A stretch of DNA of 64,000 nucleotides from Cavenderia fasciculata (Eukaryota; Evosea; Eumycetozoa; Acytosteliales; Cavenderiaceae), in the NCBI RefSeq assembly GCF_000203815.1, contig NW_004457736.1:1302001-1366000 (forward strand), given 5' to 3'. Shown in pieces: positions 42,810 to 57,100 of this stretch. The first letter of the stretch is position 1. The number at the start of each line of letters is the position of its first letter. Under the pieces are notes generated by a model. It worked only from the letters and a program-made list of their open reading frames with translations, made no database searches and was not told where the DNA came from. The translations under genes and the position numbers were made by a program.

Positions 42810-45800
42810 TTACCATGGTTCAGTAAGTTGCATCCAATGCTTATTTTCAATGTGGTGATTATGGAATTCACTTGGGTCTACTTGATCTAGCTGTTGTGCG
42901 GTAGGTCCTTCTGCAAATTCATCTTTGGAATCACCAAGGAATATAGACCACCAATCCCTATTTGCTTGTTTCATTCCTTCTTTCATTTCTTCATGTTCTC
43001 CCTTAAACTCTGGTTGACTGTAAAGTACTGCACAATGTGTTACACATCCTGTTGTTACTCCTGTCGTTGTAACACCTGTAGTTGTTGATGTACCTGTTGT
43101 CGTTGATGTTCCAGTCGTCGTTGATGTACCAGTCGTTGTTGATGTTCCAGTAGTTGTTGAGGTACCTGTAGTCGTTGATGTACCTGTTGTTGTTGAGGTA
43201 CCTGTTGTTGTTGATGTTCCTGTCGTAGTTGACGTACCTGTAGTCGTCGACGTACCTGTTGTTGTTGAGGTACCTGTTGTTGTTGATGTTCCTGTCGTTG
43301 TTGACGTACCTGTAGTCGTCGACGTACCTGTTGTAGATGTTGAAGTGCCAGTGGTTGTCGAAGTACCAGTAGTTGATGTTGACGTACCAGTAGTAGTTGT
43401 ATTTCCAGTGGTTGATGTACCTGTTGTTGTCGTCGTAGTAGTCGAGTTGGATGTAGGAACACCGGTGGTAGTTGTTGTTGAAGTACCAGTGGTAGATGTT
43501 CCAGTGGTCGTTGTTGTATTTCCAGTGGTTGATGTACCTGTTGTTGTCGTCGTAGTAGTCGAGTTGGATGTAGGTACAACGGTAGTAGCGGTTGTGGATG
43601 TTGTTGAAGTTGTTCCAGTGGTTGAAGTTATTCCAGTGGTTGAAGATGTTCCGGTTGTTGAGGTTGTTCCAGTGGTCGATGACGCAATAGTTGCTCCAGT
43701 CATTGATCCAGACATGGTTCCACCAGTCACAGTTCCAGTGATCGTTCCTGTGCTGCTAGTTCCCGTTCCTCCAGTGACAGTTCCAGTGATAGTACCTGCA
43801 GTTATGGTACCAGTAAGCGATCCTGTGACTGACCCTCCACTAACAGTTCCAGTGATCGATGATGCAGTCACTGTTCCAGTGATCGTTGAACCGGCGATGG
43901 TTCCAGTGATGGTACCTCCAGTGATCGAGCCGGATATTGTGGATGTTGACGATGATGAGGTCGTGGATGCAGTCGTACTACCAGTAGTTGTGGTAGTTGT
44001 AGTGGTACTGGTCGTACTAGTAGTCGTTGGATCCTTGATGTATGTAAAGGTTGAAGTACCAGACTGACCATGGAATGTTAACTCTACAGTAGCAGGGCCG
44101 GCTTCACCAGCTGGTACTGTGCATTGAACAGACACTGAGCTTATTACAGTTATACCAGTACAATCTTTTCCACGTACCTTTACAGTTGGATTATCACCGA
44201 TTAAACCAAGATTAGTACCTGTCAAAACAACAGGGGTTGCTGTGTTTTCCTGACCTACTGGAGGAGCAACCATAAACATAGGAGACATGTATTTAAATTG
44301 ATTGTTGGTGTTGCTTGTATCGCCATCAACTGTTACCTTGATGGGAATATTGGCACCTCCACCTTTGGGAAGAGTAAATACAATCTGAGTATCGGTAGAT
44401 GACACAACTGTCGCCGACGCACCATTAAAAGATACAGTTGGTGATTTATCACCTGTTGGTTTAAAGTTGGTTCCAGCCAATGTAATTGGTATCATACCAT
44501 CAACTCCACCAGTATTTGGTAGAACCGATTGGATATTTGGAGAACCATAATATGTAAATGTAACGTTCTTTTCTTCATTTTCCAAATCTAATACTTTAAT
44601 GGTCACAACCTCACTCTTTTCAGATGATGATGTTGGTGTCTTGCATGTTATCTTGGTTTCTGCAGTGACAACTGTCACACTTGTACATGCACCAGCAGTT
44701 CCAATAGTCACAACAATCTTTGATGCATCTGATCCAAAATATTTACCAACTAGTGTAACATCTGTTTGTGATGACATTTTACCTTTATTTGGATCAATCG
44801 ATTCTAATATTGGTTTCTCTGTAAATAAATAAATGATTAATAAATATTATCTTTTAATTGTTAACATAATTATATGTATTAACATACTCTTATAAGTAAA
44901 GTAGTTGTTTGATGGTGATGATTGACCACCAACTACAATATTAATAGATAGATCTTTTCCATCTCCATCTGGTACTTTACAAATGACTGTATTTTCATCT
45001 ATCCATTGTACTGATGAACATCTAGTTGAAGCAATTGATACACTATTTTGAGGGGTTTGTCCTTCTTGATTGATTTTATCAACCATCGATGCTGGGATGA
45101 AATTCTTACCCTTGATCGTAATATTGTTACCTGCCAATTCACTGTATTTGACATTATCAAGAGTAGGACCAGTGTAGTTGAATGATCCATTGACCATTTG
45201 ACCTCCAATCGATATTGAAATTGGAATGTTTTCACCAATACCTGGTGGCACCTGACAATGTATAATTGATGATGAGACATAGGTTACATTTGAACTGTTG
45301 GTTCCATTGATTGATACATATGTATCAGTACGACCAGTCACATTGAATCTTGCTGGAACAAAGTTTTGACCATTAATAGTTATTTGTTGTCCCATAGTAT
45401 CACTATTAGTCACACTAGTAAGATTAGGTGCATTATAACTAATTGTAAAGGTATTGGTTGCATTGTTGGTGAGGTTTTGAGTACCAATGTAGATTTGTAT
45501 TGGTAGGTTCTTACCAATACCAGGTGGGATTGGGAATAGGATCATAGATGAGTTTTGATAGTTGACTTTGGTTTGATCGATATTGGTATTGTTGTTTTGG
45601 CTTGTTGGTGGTCCATCTAATCCAACAATAGTCATATTGGTTATATTGGTTGGTCCTTGTAACGATGTTCCATTCAAGTATTCATTTGGGACAAAGTTGA
45701 AACCAGTTACTGTGATGAGAGGACTGGTTCCAGATCCATCGGTAGAGCTTGTGTTTTGTGATAGACCTAGCATGGTTGGAGGAAGGTATCCAAATGGTTC

Positions 45801-48800
45801 GTTGCTTTGTAATGACTGGTTGGTTGCAAGGATGACTTGAGCCAATATACTGTTACCAATACCTGGTGGAACTGTACAAATGTAGCAATCAAAGTCGACA
45901 GTCTTGCGATACGTATCTTTCATCACAATGTATGGGTCAAAGTATCCATTGTAGTAGGGATCGGTTGGTACTGCTATAGGTTGTCCAGCAGCATTGTAAT
46001 ATTGTTTGTCATAGTAACACGACTCGTCAATCTCGCAGAAATCAAGCTCTACAGTAGAGTGTATCTTGACAGTGATTGGTTCACCTGGTCTTTGACCCAA
46101 ATCAGTTCCAACAACCCATATTGGACCCTCGTCAGATGTGTTGGTTGGTTGTCTAATGATTTGTAGTAATGCACCATCCTTGTAGTTTAGAGTTGGACCT
46201 AATACTACATAATTGTCAATTGATACACTTGTTCTTTGATTCTTTCCCATTCCAGGTGGAGTGATACAAATCGCCTGTGTCTCGCTGACAAGTGTTGTAG
46301 TCAAACAATCAACCCGGTCAATTCTAGCTTCAAACAAACGTCCAACACCAAAGTTTGTACCAGTAAACGTAATCGATTCGTTTCCAGCAGTCTTGAGGTC
46401 AGTGGTTGGTGACACTGATGATATCGTCGGTTTGGGGAATACCATCGAATATGGATGTGTTATCTGTGGACCTGCAACTTGCACACTAACTTGTACTTCC
46501 CCACCAATATACTTTGGTTGATTGATGATGATTCGGTCACTTGTCGATCCATAAGTCACAGAACTGGCAACTTCGCTATTCCCATTGAAAAATATTTGGA
46601 CATCCGATACAGTTGATTGAGGTGACAATAAATTAGTACCTGTAATAGTCAATGCTGGAGAATTATAAACAACTGTGGAAATTGTTGGTTCTAAAAAAAT
46701 AAATAAAAGTAAAAGTAAAAGATAAATAATTGGTTAATATGAATAAATATATATATTTGAATATTTTTATGATGTGATTGATACATACTAGCATAAACAA
46801 AAACATAATGTAATTGTTCTTGAGGTAGAATTGAATTAATATTAGAATATTGAATTGGAAGTATACCGATTGATGATGGGAATGAGCAAGTATAGGTGTT
46901 TTGGTTAACTGGTGGTTTGTTGATAGTACATGTTAGATTACCAACTTTAACTTGTACACCTGTATCACCCAATTTGACACCGGTGAGTGTGATGGTGGCT
47001 GTGGCAGATGCTTGATTGGTTGGAAGTGTTAAAGGTTGAATTGATGTAACAGCGGGACCACATGGACAATAATCAAATGGTTTATCGGCTAAAAAGTCAG
47101 CCAAAGTTGATGGATTAAAAGAACAAATCAAACCATTCAATGTGACAAATGCCAATCCTTCATCAGTTGTTTGATTTCCCTTGGCAATGAAATGTGATAC
47201 CAATCCATTAAACACTCTTCTCTGGGTAGCTTGATTGATTTGCATTTTAATTGCTTGTGTGTATAATCTAATACCACGATTATTAGTGACAACTGTTCCA
47301 TTTGGTGTTCCGATATTACATCTTGACAATTCAACAACTCTTTCAAAATCTTTAATCACTTGATGGTTCTCTTTAAATGTAATATACATGGGTGAATTTA
47401 GGAATTCTTTTGGTCTATCATCACTGACCCAATATGATAGGAATCTTTGTATTTCCTTGGTTGTTAAATCTCTTTCACATGTTTCCTTTATAAAAATAAA
47501 TAAAATAAAAATTAGTTGACAAAGATTATTATTATATTATATTATTATTATATTTGTGTATGATACATACAGTTTCATTTGAGACGCATCTATTACATTT
47601 GAAAATATAATTATAATTCATTTGATGTTTGATCATTGACGAAATGGGTGATACTGAAGTACTGGTCATGGCTTGAGTGAATGATATCATGTCGATGGGT
47701 TGTGTCTTTGTCCATGACTTGATTACTTTGAGGATTAATTCAATATCTACACTAATGTCATTGGTGTAGGCACTTTCTTCATCATCATTGTTACCATCCA
47801 TCAGATCCCAAAGGAATGCTGTTTGGTATCCTTCTGACAACAAACCATTCAATTGTAACAATTCACTTCCAATAAACTTGTCCATGTTGGTTGATGTATT
47901 TGTACCACATGAATAGAATGAATCCAATACATCATTGGTCAACGATGGGAATGTTAACCGACGTAATGCCATTGATAGGGAGTTGACCAGCGATCTAAGG
48001 AATGCAACCTCTTTGCTGACTGATAATGTGGCTGGTGATGTTGGTGTCGTTCCATTGGTTGGGAAGACGTCATTCCAAGTACTACCAAATTCAGGGTTAA
48101 CAGAATCAATCATTCTAAATACAAATGCTCTTAGCACTTGTTCCATGCAAAACTTTCCATCATTCAAATCGATTGATATCCATGGATGGTTGACAGAGTA
48201 CCCAATAAAGCTAGCAATATTGGTTGTTGGATTGAATGACATGGTTTGGTTGAATGAGATGGTTGTATTGGTTGTGTTGGATATTTGTCTTGGCCAATGA
48301 TCCATCAATTGAGATACAGTCTTGAAGAGAAGTAGTATGTTGTCATTGACAGTAGTATCTACACTTGGAACAAACAATGTACTACTCTGTCGATTAACAC
48401 CGAATGACATTGTACCATTACTATTCTGGATAATAGTAAGATCACTACTTGTGAGTAGTACAGTTGTATTGTCAGTTGGTAATGTGTAACCCTGGAATGC
48501 AAACATACCAGGTTTATTAATATGAACCAACCCATCATTATTAATAGTTGACATTGCAACAGTTGCAAATGGTAAAGCACTATCAATAAAACCATCAATA
48601 TATGGTTTAAGATGTGTTGATTGATTGGTGAGATGTGTCAAATCAAACAATAGTTTACCATAGAATGATGTGTAGTTGAATGTATTGACTAATTGACAAG
48701 TTGATGGTGTTGTACAAGTTTGAGTGATATACTTTGAAACACTATTATTGAAATATTGAATGGTCAATGGAGATACATTCAAAAGACAAACAACCGATCC

Positions 48801-49886
48801 TGGATAAGTAACATCAGTCAGGTTATAATCACCAACACAAATTTGATTTGTTGTTGTTGAGAATCCCAATCTTGCATGATCAATTGAACTGTCCCATGAT
48901 CGTCCATCCATCATTCTTGATTCTGTTATACCTGTAAATCCAGCAACTAATGGTGCTTTCACCTAAATTAGGGATTAAAAATAATATTGTTAATTTGATT
49001 TTAAAAAAAAATGATTATACTTTTTTTTTTTTTTTTTAAGACATACAGGTAAAATTAAAGATAACTTTAAATCATTCCACATGGTTGATCCATAGGTCAT
49101 GTTTGTACTTGCTTCTTTAAATGTATTTGAGGAAGAAGTTGGTGGAGATGTGGTATGATCATAGTTTGTATTATAAATACGAGGTTGAGCCAACTTTAAG
49201 TTGGTCAAGAGTTGGGCTTCATTGGTTTGGTAGCAGAGGAATACATGTCCAAGTCGAGTTGACTCTTTGGTAAACCCAGCGGTATGGTGGTCAAGTGGAT
49301 ACCAACAGTCGTAAGGCAGTGATGAGTTGGTGGCTGATGTTCCGTTACATCCAGTGGTGGCACTTGGTAGAACGGTCGAGTTGAATCCGGGAGGAGCACC
49401 ATCGATTGGAATAGGGAAGCCAGACTTGGAATGCTTGATATGTACACCTTGACCACTTTGCATGTAGACTATACCTTTACCAAGATAATTGTTTTGGTAT
49501 GGTGTCCACCCAGTTGGAAATAATCTGTTGGTCTCTTGATCACCAGACAAGTCATTATAGTATGGTTCATCGTTGTAAAAGAGGTATTTTAGGGTGGAAG
49601 CAGATGTTGACAACTGACCAAATGTTTGAGCAAGACATGACTTGGAGTCAGTGATGGAGGGCTGGAGTACCGGTACGACAGACGTGTTGCTGTCAATATA
49701 GAGGTACTGGTTAGAGTTGGGGATGGTTCTGGCAATCCACCAGTCCACCTGTTCACCCGATGGCGAGATACACCCAGGTGGAGTAGTTGAATGGACCACC
49801 ACCGCCACCATACTCTGGATCAATAAAAGAATGATGATGATTGTGATTGTCATTGATGATATATAATGTATATAAAACCTAACCAT
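42810..49886 (-). CDS. Giant secreted DNase II-like/TIG-repeat protein, nuclease motifs altered
   Basis: Five exons (49047-49886, 47571-48962, 46789-47485, 44888-46690, 42810-44818) keep frame and give 2246 residues. A signal peptide (or signal anchor) lies at residues 12-33. Residues about 38-345 match DNase II: VDWWIARTIPN, YLYIDSN, KYLFYNDEPY, then CVGDYN. The first HxK motif reads LGK (135-137) and the second HAR (309-311), and the RGGG motif near CVGD is lost, so nuclease activity is doubtful. A helical conserved region of 400 residues follows, then about ten TIG/IPT domains (residues 900-1830; for example ITGTNFGVGR-type strands), a GTITGTV repeat block, a TTGTS repeat block and a tail with CAVLYSQPEFKGEHEEM. 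No membrane anchor is seen at the end. Divergent to the partner at 51189. Confidence 0.8.
43060..43600 (-). repeat. Coding repeat, GTSTT units
   Basis: Within the last exon of the DNase II-like/TIG gene, tandem units coding for TGTSTT are repeated more than a dozen times in a row, with a larger duplicated block containing VPTSNSTTTTTTTGTSTTG twice. At DNA level the units vary by synonymous changes (GTA/GTT/GTC), so expansion is not very recent. They form a Thr/Ser stalk that is probably O-glycosylated. Confidence 0.8.
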
Positions 49887-51188
49887 AATTACTTGAAGTT
49901 ATTGATGATGTTATAGTTTTACAAACATGTGATTGAACAAAAAGAAAAAGAATATTATAATATAATGTAAAGAATTAAAGAATAATAAAGTTGTATAATA
50001 ATATAATAAAGTTGAATTGTTGTAGTTGTTTGTTTAAATGATTAAAGCAAAGACATGTCAGAGATTGATTGATTGATTGATCGTCTTTTCTGAACAGTGA
50101 TAACTATGCACGCGACCAACCAACCAACCAACCCAAGCAAAGGGGTTCTATCGTTGTCATGTTACAAATACTTGCATGTGTACCATCCATCCATCCTTCC
50201 TTCTTGTGAGATAGACGTACACGTATTCTGCATATATATACAACAACAACATTGGTATCTACAACTCATTGAGTTGGTGGAAGGATCGCATTTGATTGCT
50301 TTTAGATCTAAATGTAGTCTACTACTACTAGACTTTGATTGATTGTGTTGTTGTTGTTGTTGGTGTAGTTGGTAATGACATTATTGCAAGATGACTTTAA
50401 TTCCATTGTTGGAAGGATAGACTACAACAAACAAACAAACATTCCTATCAGTCAGGATGCCACATTCTTATGCTTTGTTGTAAATCGGGCAGCTACCATA
50501 TGATCATAAAAATGGGTGCAGATGACCAACCCCCTCTCTTAAAATGAAATCTAATTTTTAAATGTGTGTCTTGGTGTCCCACAAGAGACAACCACAAAAA
50601 AGGGAGATCGTTGTCATATTATAACTTCACACAAACACACATATACATATGACACAAAGCATTCTACTACTCTCATCATCATCATATGACACTCTAACAA
50701 CAAATATTATTATTGTAAACCAATCAAATCAAAACGATCAACAACAACAACAACAAGTCAGTGTGCAATGTGACGACCGTCCATGGATCACGACGACGAC
50801 GATCATATGATTGATTACAATTGTAGATTGTAACTGCGACCAAGGTCTGTTGCTTGCTTGCTTGGCAGGGACAACTATAATTATGATGATCGGTCAGTGT
50901 AATTTGGACAGACACGTTGTTTTAACAAGACATATTATGTTAGGTATAATATATTGACTGAATCACGATCGTTGTTAAACAATCAAGTAGTGTCAAGTAC
51001 TTAATCTTCTTAAGAAGAAACCTTTCAATAAGAAAAAGAAAACATTTAATTAATTTTAACTATCACTATCATCATTATTCATTCAACCAATACACACTTA
51101 TCTATTTATCTATTATCATCTTCTTCTTTTTTCATCATCATCATCATCTGACACTAGTTTTATAAATAATATGAAAAGTCTATAAAAT
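49887..51188. promoter_or_regulatory. Shared 1.3-kb divergent promoter of the DNase II-TIG pair
   Basis: The region between the two head-to-head giant genes has no ORF of note. It holds repeats of CCAACCAA (about 50107-50130), CCATCCAT (about 50185-50196), ACAACAACA (50740-50756) and GCTTGCTTGC near 50850, and a CA-rich box at about 50627-50642 (CACACAAACACACA). Such CA-rich boxes are GBF-type elements in D. discoideum; co-regulation of the pair is inferred from arrangement only. Confidence 0.4.
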
Positions 51189-54100
51189 ATGAAACACTAT
51201 CATTATCATCGTCGTCCAACAGTACTACTATTACTATTAATAGTATTAGTTGGAATTCTATCATGTGTAGTTGAATCACAAACCATTAAATCTCTCACAC
51301 CCGAATCGGCATTCCCAAAAGGTGGAAACAGCGTGACACTGCTTGGCAATGGGTTCACAAGTACACCCGTCCTCCAATTGACCAATTCTTTGACAACCGT
51401 AGACTTTAAGTATATCAGTTCGACTCCATCCGGATCTGATGTTGCCTATGTCTTTGAAACTCCATCTGAAATAACAACCATCGCCAGTCGTAAAAGAGGT
51501 ATTGACAAATCATTCCAGTGGCAATGTCCATCTGCCAATCTACCAAACACCGGAAAATTCATTTATTATGGTATGTAAACTACAACACAACTTGTCGATT
51601 AGAATTATTATTATTATTATTATTTTAAAACAATTTCTAATTACTTTTATTTTATTTATTTTTTGATCCTTTTCTATTTAGATTTTGATATTTCCTCTGT
51701 TGAACCAGAAGTTGCATTGGTAAAATCACCAACTACCGACCTTCCAATTATCAGCTTGCGTCCCACCACCAAGTTTATATTCCAAGACAGTGAAGTCAGT
51801 CTTGTTACTGTGACCATCGGTGGAGTAGCTGCTACAATCGATAAGATAGATCGTATAACTGGTGTAATGACAGTCAAGGTGCCATCATCAACTGTTAGTG
51901 GAGAGGTTGATATTGTTGTATCGGTATTCAAGGAATCCGAATCTATTAAATTCAATTATGTTGATATTCAAGTAGACAATAGCATCCATATCAATGTTCA
52001 TGGTATCAGTGCTTCAACACCTCAAACTGTGACCATCACAGGTCAATACTTTAAACTATTGAGTGGAGCAACCACAGGGATGATTGCAAAGATTGGACCA
52101 TACCAATGTGCATCACCAACCATTGGAACTAGTGCCACTGGAGTATCATTCCTTCTTTGTCCACTCAACACTCCTTCCATCCCTACAGACGTTGGAGTTG
52201 GAGGACAAGGACTAGTACCATTCTATGTCAAAGCTGGTAGTTATGAATACACCTCTCCCAACATTATAATGATGTTTAGTAAGTAGTAGAGTTATATATT
52301 TATATTACTATATAACTAATTAAACTATTCTTTTTCTTTTGTTTTTTTTTAGATCCAGACATTTCATCTCCAAAACCAAACAAGGGGTTGACTATTGGCG
52401 GTGATCCAATTGAAATTACAGTCACACCTATTTTTGCCATGCCAATCGTTACAATAGGTACTACCAACTGTTTGGTCACTGCAAAACCCACATCCACAGC
52501 CACTGTCATCTTTGAATGTTTGTTGCCAAGCTCGTCAGCAGCTGGAGACAAACCAATAACCATTACCATCAATGGAGTTGTTCGTAGTCTTGGATTATTT
52601 ACTTATTACTGTATGTATAAATAGATAAATTTTAATATCGACGGGATATAATTTTAATTAACCAACTTCCTTTCTTTGATTTGTTTTTTCTAGCGGCACC
52701 TGCGATCACATCGATATCACCAACCACATTCCCAACATTAATTGATAGTACTGTCACTGTAACTGGAACCAATTTAGCAAAAGTCAATAAATTGGTGGTT
52801 GGTACCAAGGATTTCGTGGTCGACAATGTAGCTGGTAGTGACACACAGATTATCGTTGCATTGAATGGTTTGGTAACTGCATCAACTTCATTGGCTGTAT
52901 TTGAAAGAACTGTTACATCCAATACAATTGCTGTTACTGTCAATCGTATGTCGCTGATTAAAATAATAATAATAATAATAATCATAATTTATTAATTTGC
53001 TTTTATTTAATTTATAGAACCTCAAATAACATCAATGACACCAAGTGTTGGACAAACAGCTAGTTCAACCGATGTAGTACTTGTAGTCTCAAACTTCCCA
53101 ACCATTCAACAACCAATCTCAACACCCGAACCTGAAAAGTTCCCAATCGATGTCTATCGTCTCTACAACACTGCTGAGAATGTATTCTGTGAAGGTCTAT
53201 CGTTTGTAGTCGACAATGATTACACTAAATTCAAATGTAAAATGCCACCTATCACCCCTGGAACTGGTAAAAAGACAATTAATTTCCAACTATCAATTAA
53301 TGGTGTTGTAGTTACACCTTCTCCAACTATTACCTTTACATATAATGGTTAGTATATATAAAAGAAAAAGAAAAGAAAAAGAAATAATTCATTATTAATA
53401 TTATTTTTTTATTAATTTATTTTAGAACCAAGTGTAACAAGTTTATCAAATCTTGGAGCAACAGGTGGTGATTTAACAATTACAGGTCAATCATTTATTG
53501 GAATGGATCCAACAAAAGGTGATAGAATATTGATTGGTGGTAAAGCAGTCAGTACATTTACAGTTGTTAGTGATACTTCAATTGTTGCCACTGCCAATGG
53601 AATATCTACTCTGCTTGGTGATGATCCTGAAACCTACAACTTTGGACCATATGATTTACAACTATGTGTCAGATTACACTGTTATCATCCAACTGTCCAA
53701 GTCAATTATAATGGTCCTATTGTAACCTATGTCAATCCAAGTAGTAAACCAAAATCAAAGACTGCTACCATTACAATTGTAGGTGCAAACTTTCAATCTA
53801 GTTCAACTGTCCAAGTTGGTACGACTGCATGTACAGGTGTAGCTGCTCAACCAGATGGAAGGTCATTAACATGTTCATTGGCCAGTTCAATGCCAGTTGG
53901 TGATGTTCCAGTTGTAGTATCTCAAGGAACAGTTCAATCAGAGAACAAGATTATATTCCATAATCATGGACTGCGTTGTCTAGGATCACCAAGATCTAAT
54001 GTTGGCAGCACACTCTATGCAAATGATAAATCCAATGATCCAGTAGACTGGTGGTTCACATATAAACTAGCTAATAGTCCAACTCTTAGTTACATGTATG

Positions 54101-57100
54101 CCGACTCGTCCAATGCCACATTTAATCACAAACCATACTTGTCACAAAAGCCAACAGCTGCAGACGCAGACAGTGGGTTAGCAGCCACATTCCTTCAATA
54201 CAAAGATTACAAATACTCTATGTTTTTCAACGACCAAATATCAACTCGTTCAATGGGTGCCAGAAGTGTCAAGAATGATCCTACCATTATCAGCACTGAC
54301 AAGTTTGCACATTTGAAAGGATTCTTTATATTTGATGAACTCAATCAAGGAGGAATTCATGTAATGCATTCGAATCCATTGTTCCCTACACTTGCCAACA
54401 AACCAGCGTCACAACCCAAATACAGTTTTGTCGAAGATACCACTGATCCCAAATTCCTTGGTGCTCCAACTTTTAATCAGGTTTGTAAAAACAAAAGGAA
54501 TCATTTTGATGAATACATTATTTATTTACTTATTCTTTTTTTTTAATTTAGCATTTCTTTTGTTATGAATTTAAAGGACAAGCAGGATTGGAAAGAGTAG
54601 CAGAATACCATCTTAAAAACAATGGATATCTTATGAACAACTTTTTGACAACACCTAAACTCCCACTTGTCGGTGATGTCTCTGCCACTGCCTATCCAAA
54701 TTTATATGACTTGTTACAGTTTTGGGGAGGTTGGGCACCTTCAGGAAGAAAGAATCAAGTACAAATTGCTCAAGTATGTCGTCTGAACAATAGAATATAT
54801 AATTATCATTTAAATTTGGTTTACTAATTTATTTATTATTATTTTTTAGCATTGTGTAGATAACATAAATGCAACTAGTTTAAAGGATTATTGTTATTGG
54901 ACTCCATCAGCTTTTGACATTGGAGGAATGAGTTCAAGATTTTTTGAGAAAACATCTATGAATCCTACTACTTCATTTAATCCAATTGACACTCCCGATG
55001 GTATTGTATTGAATCCAGGAGGTCATTTTGACGGATTCGATCTGTGGGGTATCGTAGCCACCACTTATGATCACAGAATGTTTTCTGAAATCTTTTACAA
55101 GGGTCAAACCATCTACCCTTCCACCGACATGGTCAAGAACTCTGCCGTCATGGAACTCCCCAATTCCATCCATGGCACTGCTTCTCCCAGAGTTAAACCA
55201 AGTTATCCTATCAAAGGAAATAGTAATGATCATGCTAAAATGGCATTTTCCATTTATCCAACTACTGATCCAATTAAAATGAAAGATATTACTCAAAATA
55301 TTATGTGTGTTGGTGATAGGTATGTGTTAAAACAAAACAAAACAAAACAAAACAAAACAAAACAAAACAAAACAAAACAAAACAAAACAAAACAATATTA
55401 TATTTTATTAATCTTATTTTTTATTATTTAGTAATCGACATGGACATCAAGGTATTCGCGGTGGAGGTAGTTTATGTTTCCAAAATCCATCATTGTCTTA
55501 TCAATTCAATAGAATGGTCAAGAAATATTATCAAGGTGCTAGAGTAGGCAATGAAAACCCAGAGACCGTTGGCATCATCTATTCGGCATGGCAGAAGCAA
55601 CCAATCAAAATTGAACGTGGAAATTGGAAGGGTGATGTCTATATCGAGATTAAAGATGTTCCAGCGACAAATACCTACACCTCTAAACTACCAAGAGAAT
55701 TTGGTGTTGCCACTGAAGCAACAAGATTATTGGGTGATGATTGGGTAGGAACCTACTCTTTTATTCGTACCTCTCTAGACAATGTATCAACTTTGGCAAT
55801 CACTCCTGATCATTTGGTAACTGCCACCACTGACCCAGACATTAGTACGTATGTCGCAGCTCAAACATTCTCTGCTCATTACTCTGCCTATGACAAGAAT
55901 GTTGGATCTATTTGTTTCGTCAGTGTCGCCAGTGACCCTAAATTCTGTGACCACACCAATGCCAAACAAACACTACTTCCCTTCAGTGCTGTGCTTCCAG
56001 GGTTCCCAAAGAGTTATGGAGTGATGAATGAAGAAACTCAACTAACTCAAACATTTGACATCAAAGTAGTCGATGACTTTAAGACCATTAAAGTTTCATC
56101 ACTATTCAAACAACATGTATCATCAAAACTATTATTCAATTATGTTATTGATGCAACTGCAACCAAACCAGCAACGTTTGATGGAACCTATATCACCAAA
56201 AAGACAATAGATCATTGTGCTGATGAACTCTACTATCTCATGCTTCTCAATCACACATATAGTCTATCCAAAGATAAAACCAAAACACTCTATACATTTG
56301 CAAACGATGATATGAATTGGGCAAATGGTATATTAATAGCAATGGCCAAATTCATTAGAAATGAAATTGAATCAACTCCCGATAATGATATCATCGATAC
56401 TTGTTTCTCTTCATTAATGCCATCATTTAATATTACTGAACAACCAATGTATGTAGACAACAAAAATAATAATATATTTTATTTTTGAAAATATTTTATT
56501 AACTTTAATTTATTTATTATTATTACTATAGTGGTGATACAACGAATATTGTAATTAAACATGTATCTGCAACTTGGGATTTCCTTTCAAATACATATAG
56601 AATTAAAGATAGTGTAACTCCAAGAAATCCAAAGACTGTTCAGGTAACTTGGATGAAATTGTTGGAAATCTTGTCTGAGTATACCACTGACGACAAGTTG
56701 TTATCATTGACTGATATTTATCAACGTGTATTGGATCCACTTGTTTACAAATCTGCAAACTATCGTACTATATTAATCAACAACTATTTGATGGAAGACC
56801 CAGCTCTAATGATCATTACACCAACTCCAACTAAAATGCCAATTGTCAGCAGTAGCAGCAGATCAGTTGACATATTTGATTCTCCACTTGTAGAATATGA
56901 ATTATATAATAATCTTTACAATACCGAATCAAATACTCAACAAGAATCAAACGTACAACTTGACAGTAGTCGTGTATTGGTCAATGACATAGTTATTAAT
57001 GACAATACAGATTATTCAGCATCATATCCATCACCAATCGAACAATTATTCAAATTTAGTCAACTTACATTCAAAAAGGAACAATTACTTCAATTGATTA

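Noticed and set aside
43345-44067. Long plus-strand open frame of Val/Pro repeats
   Set aside because: It is the complement of the Thr/Ser repeat exon of the DNase II-like/TIG gene and has only repeat-derived sequence.
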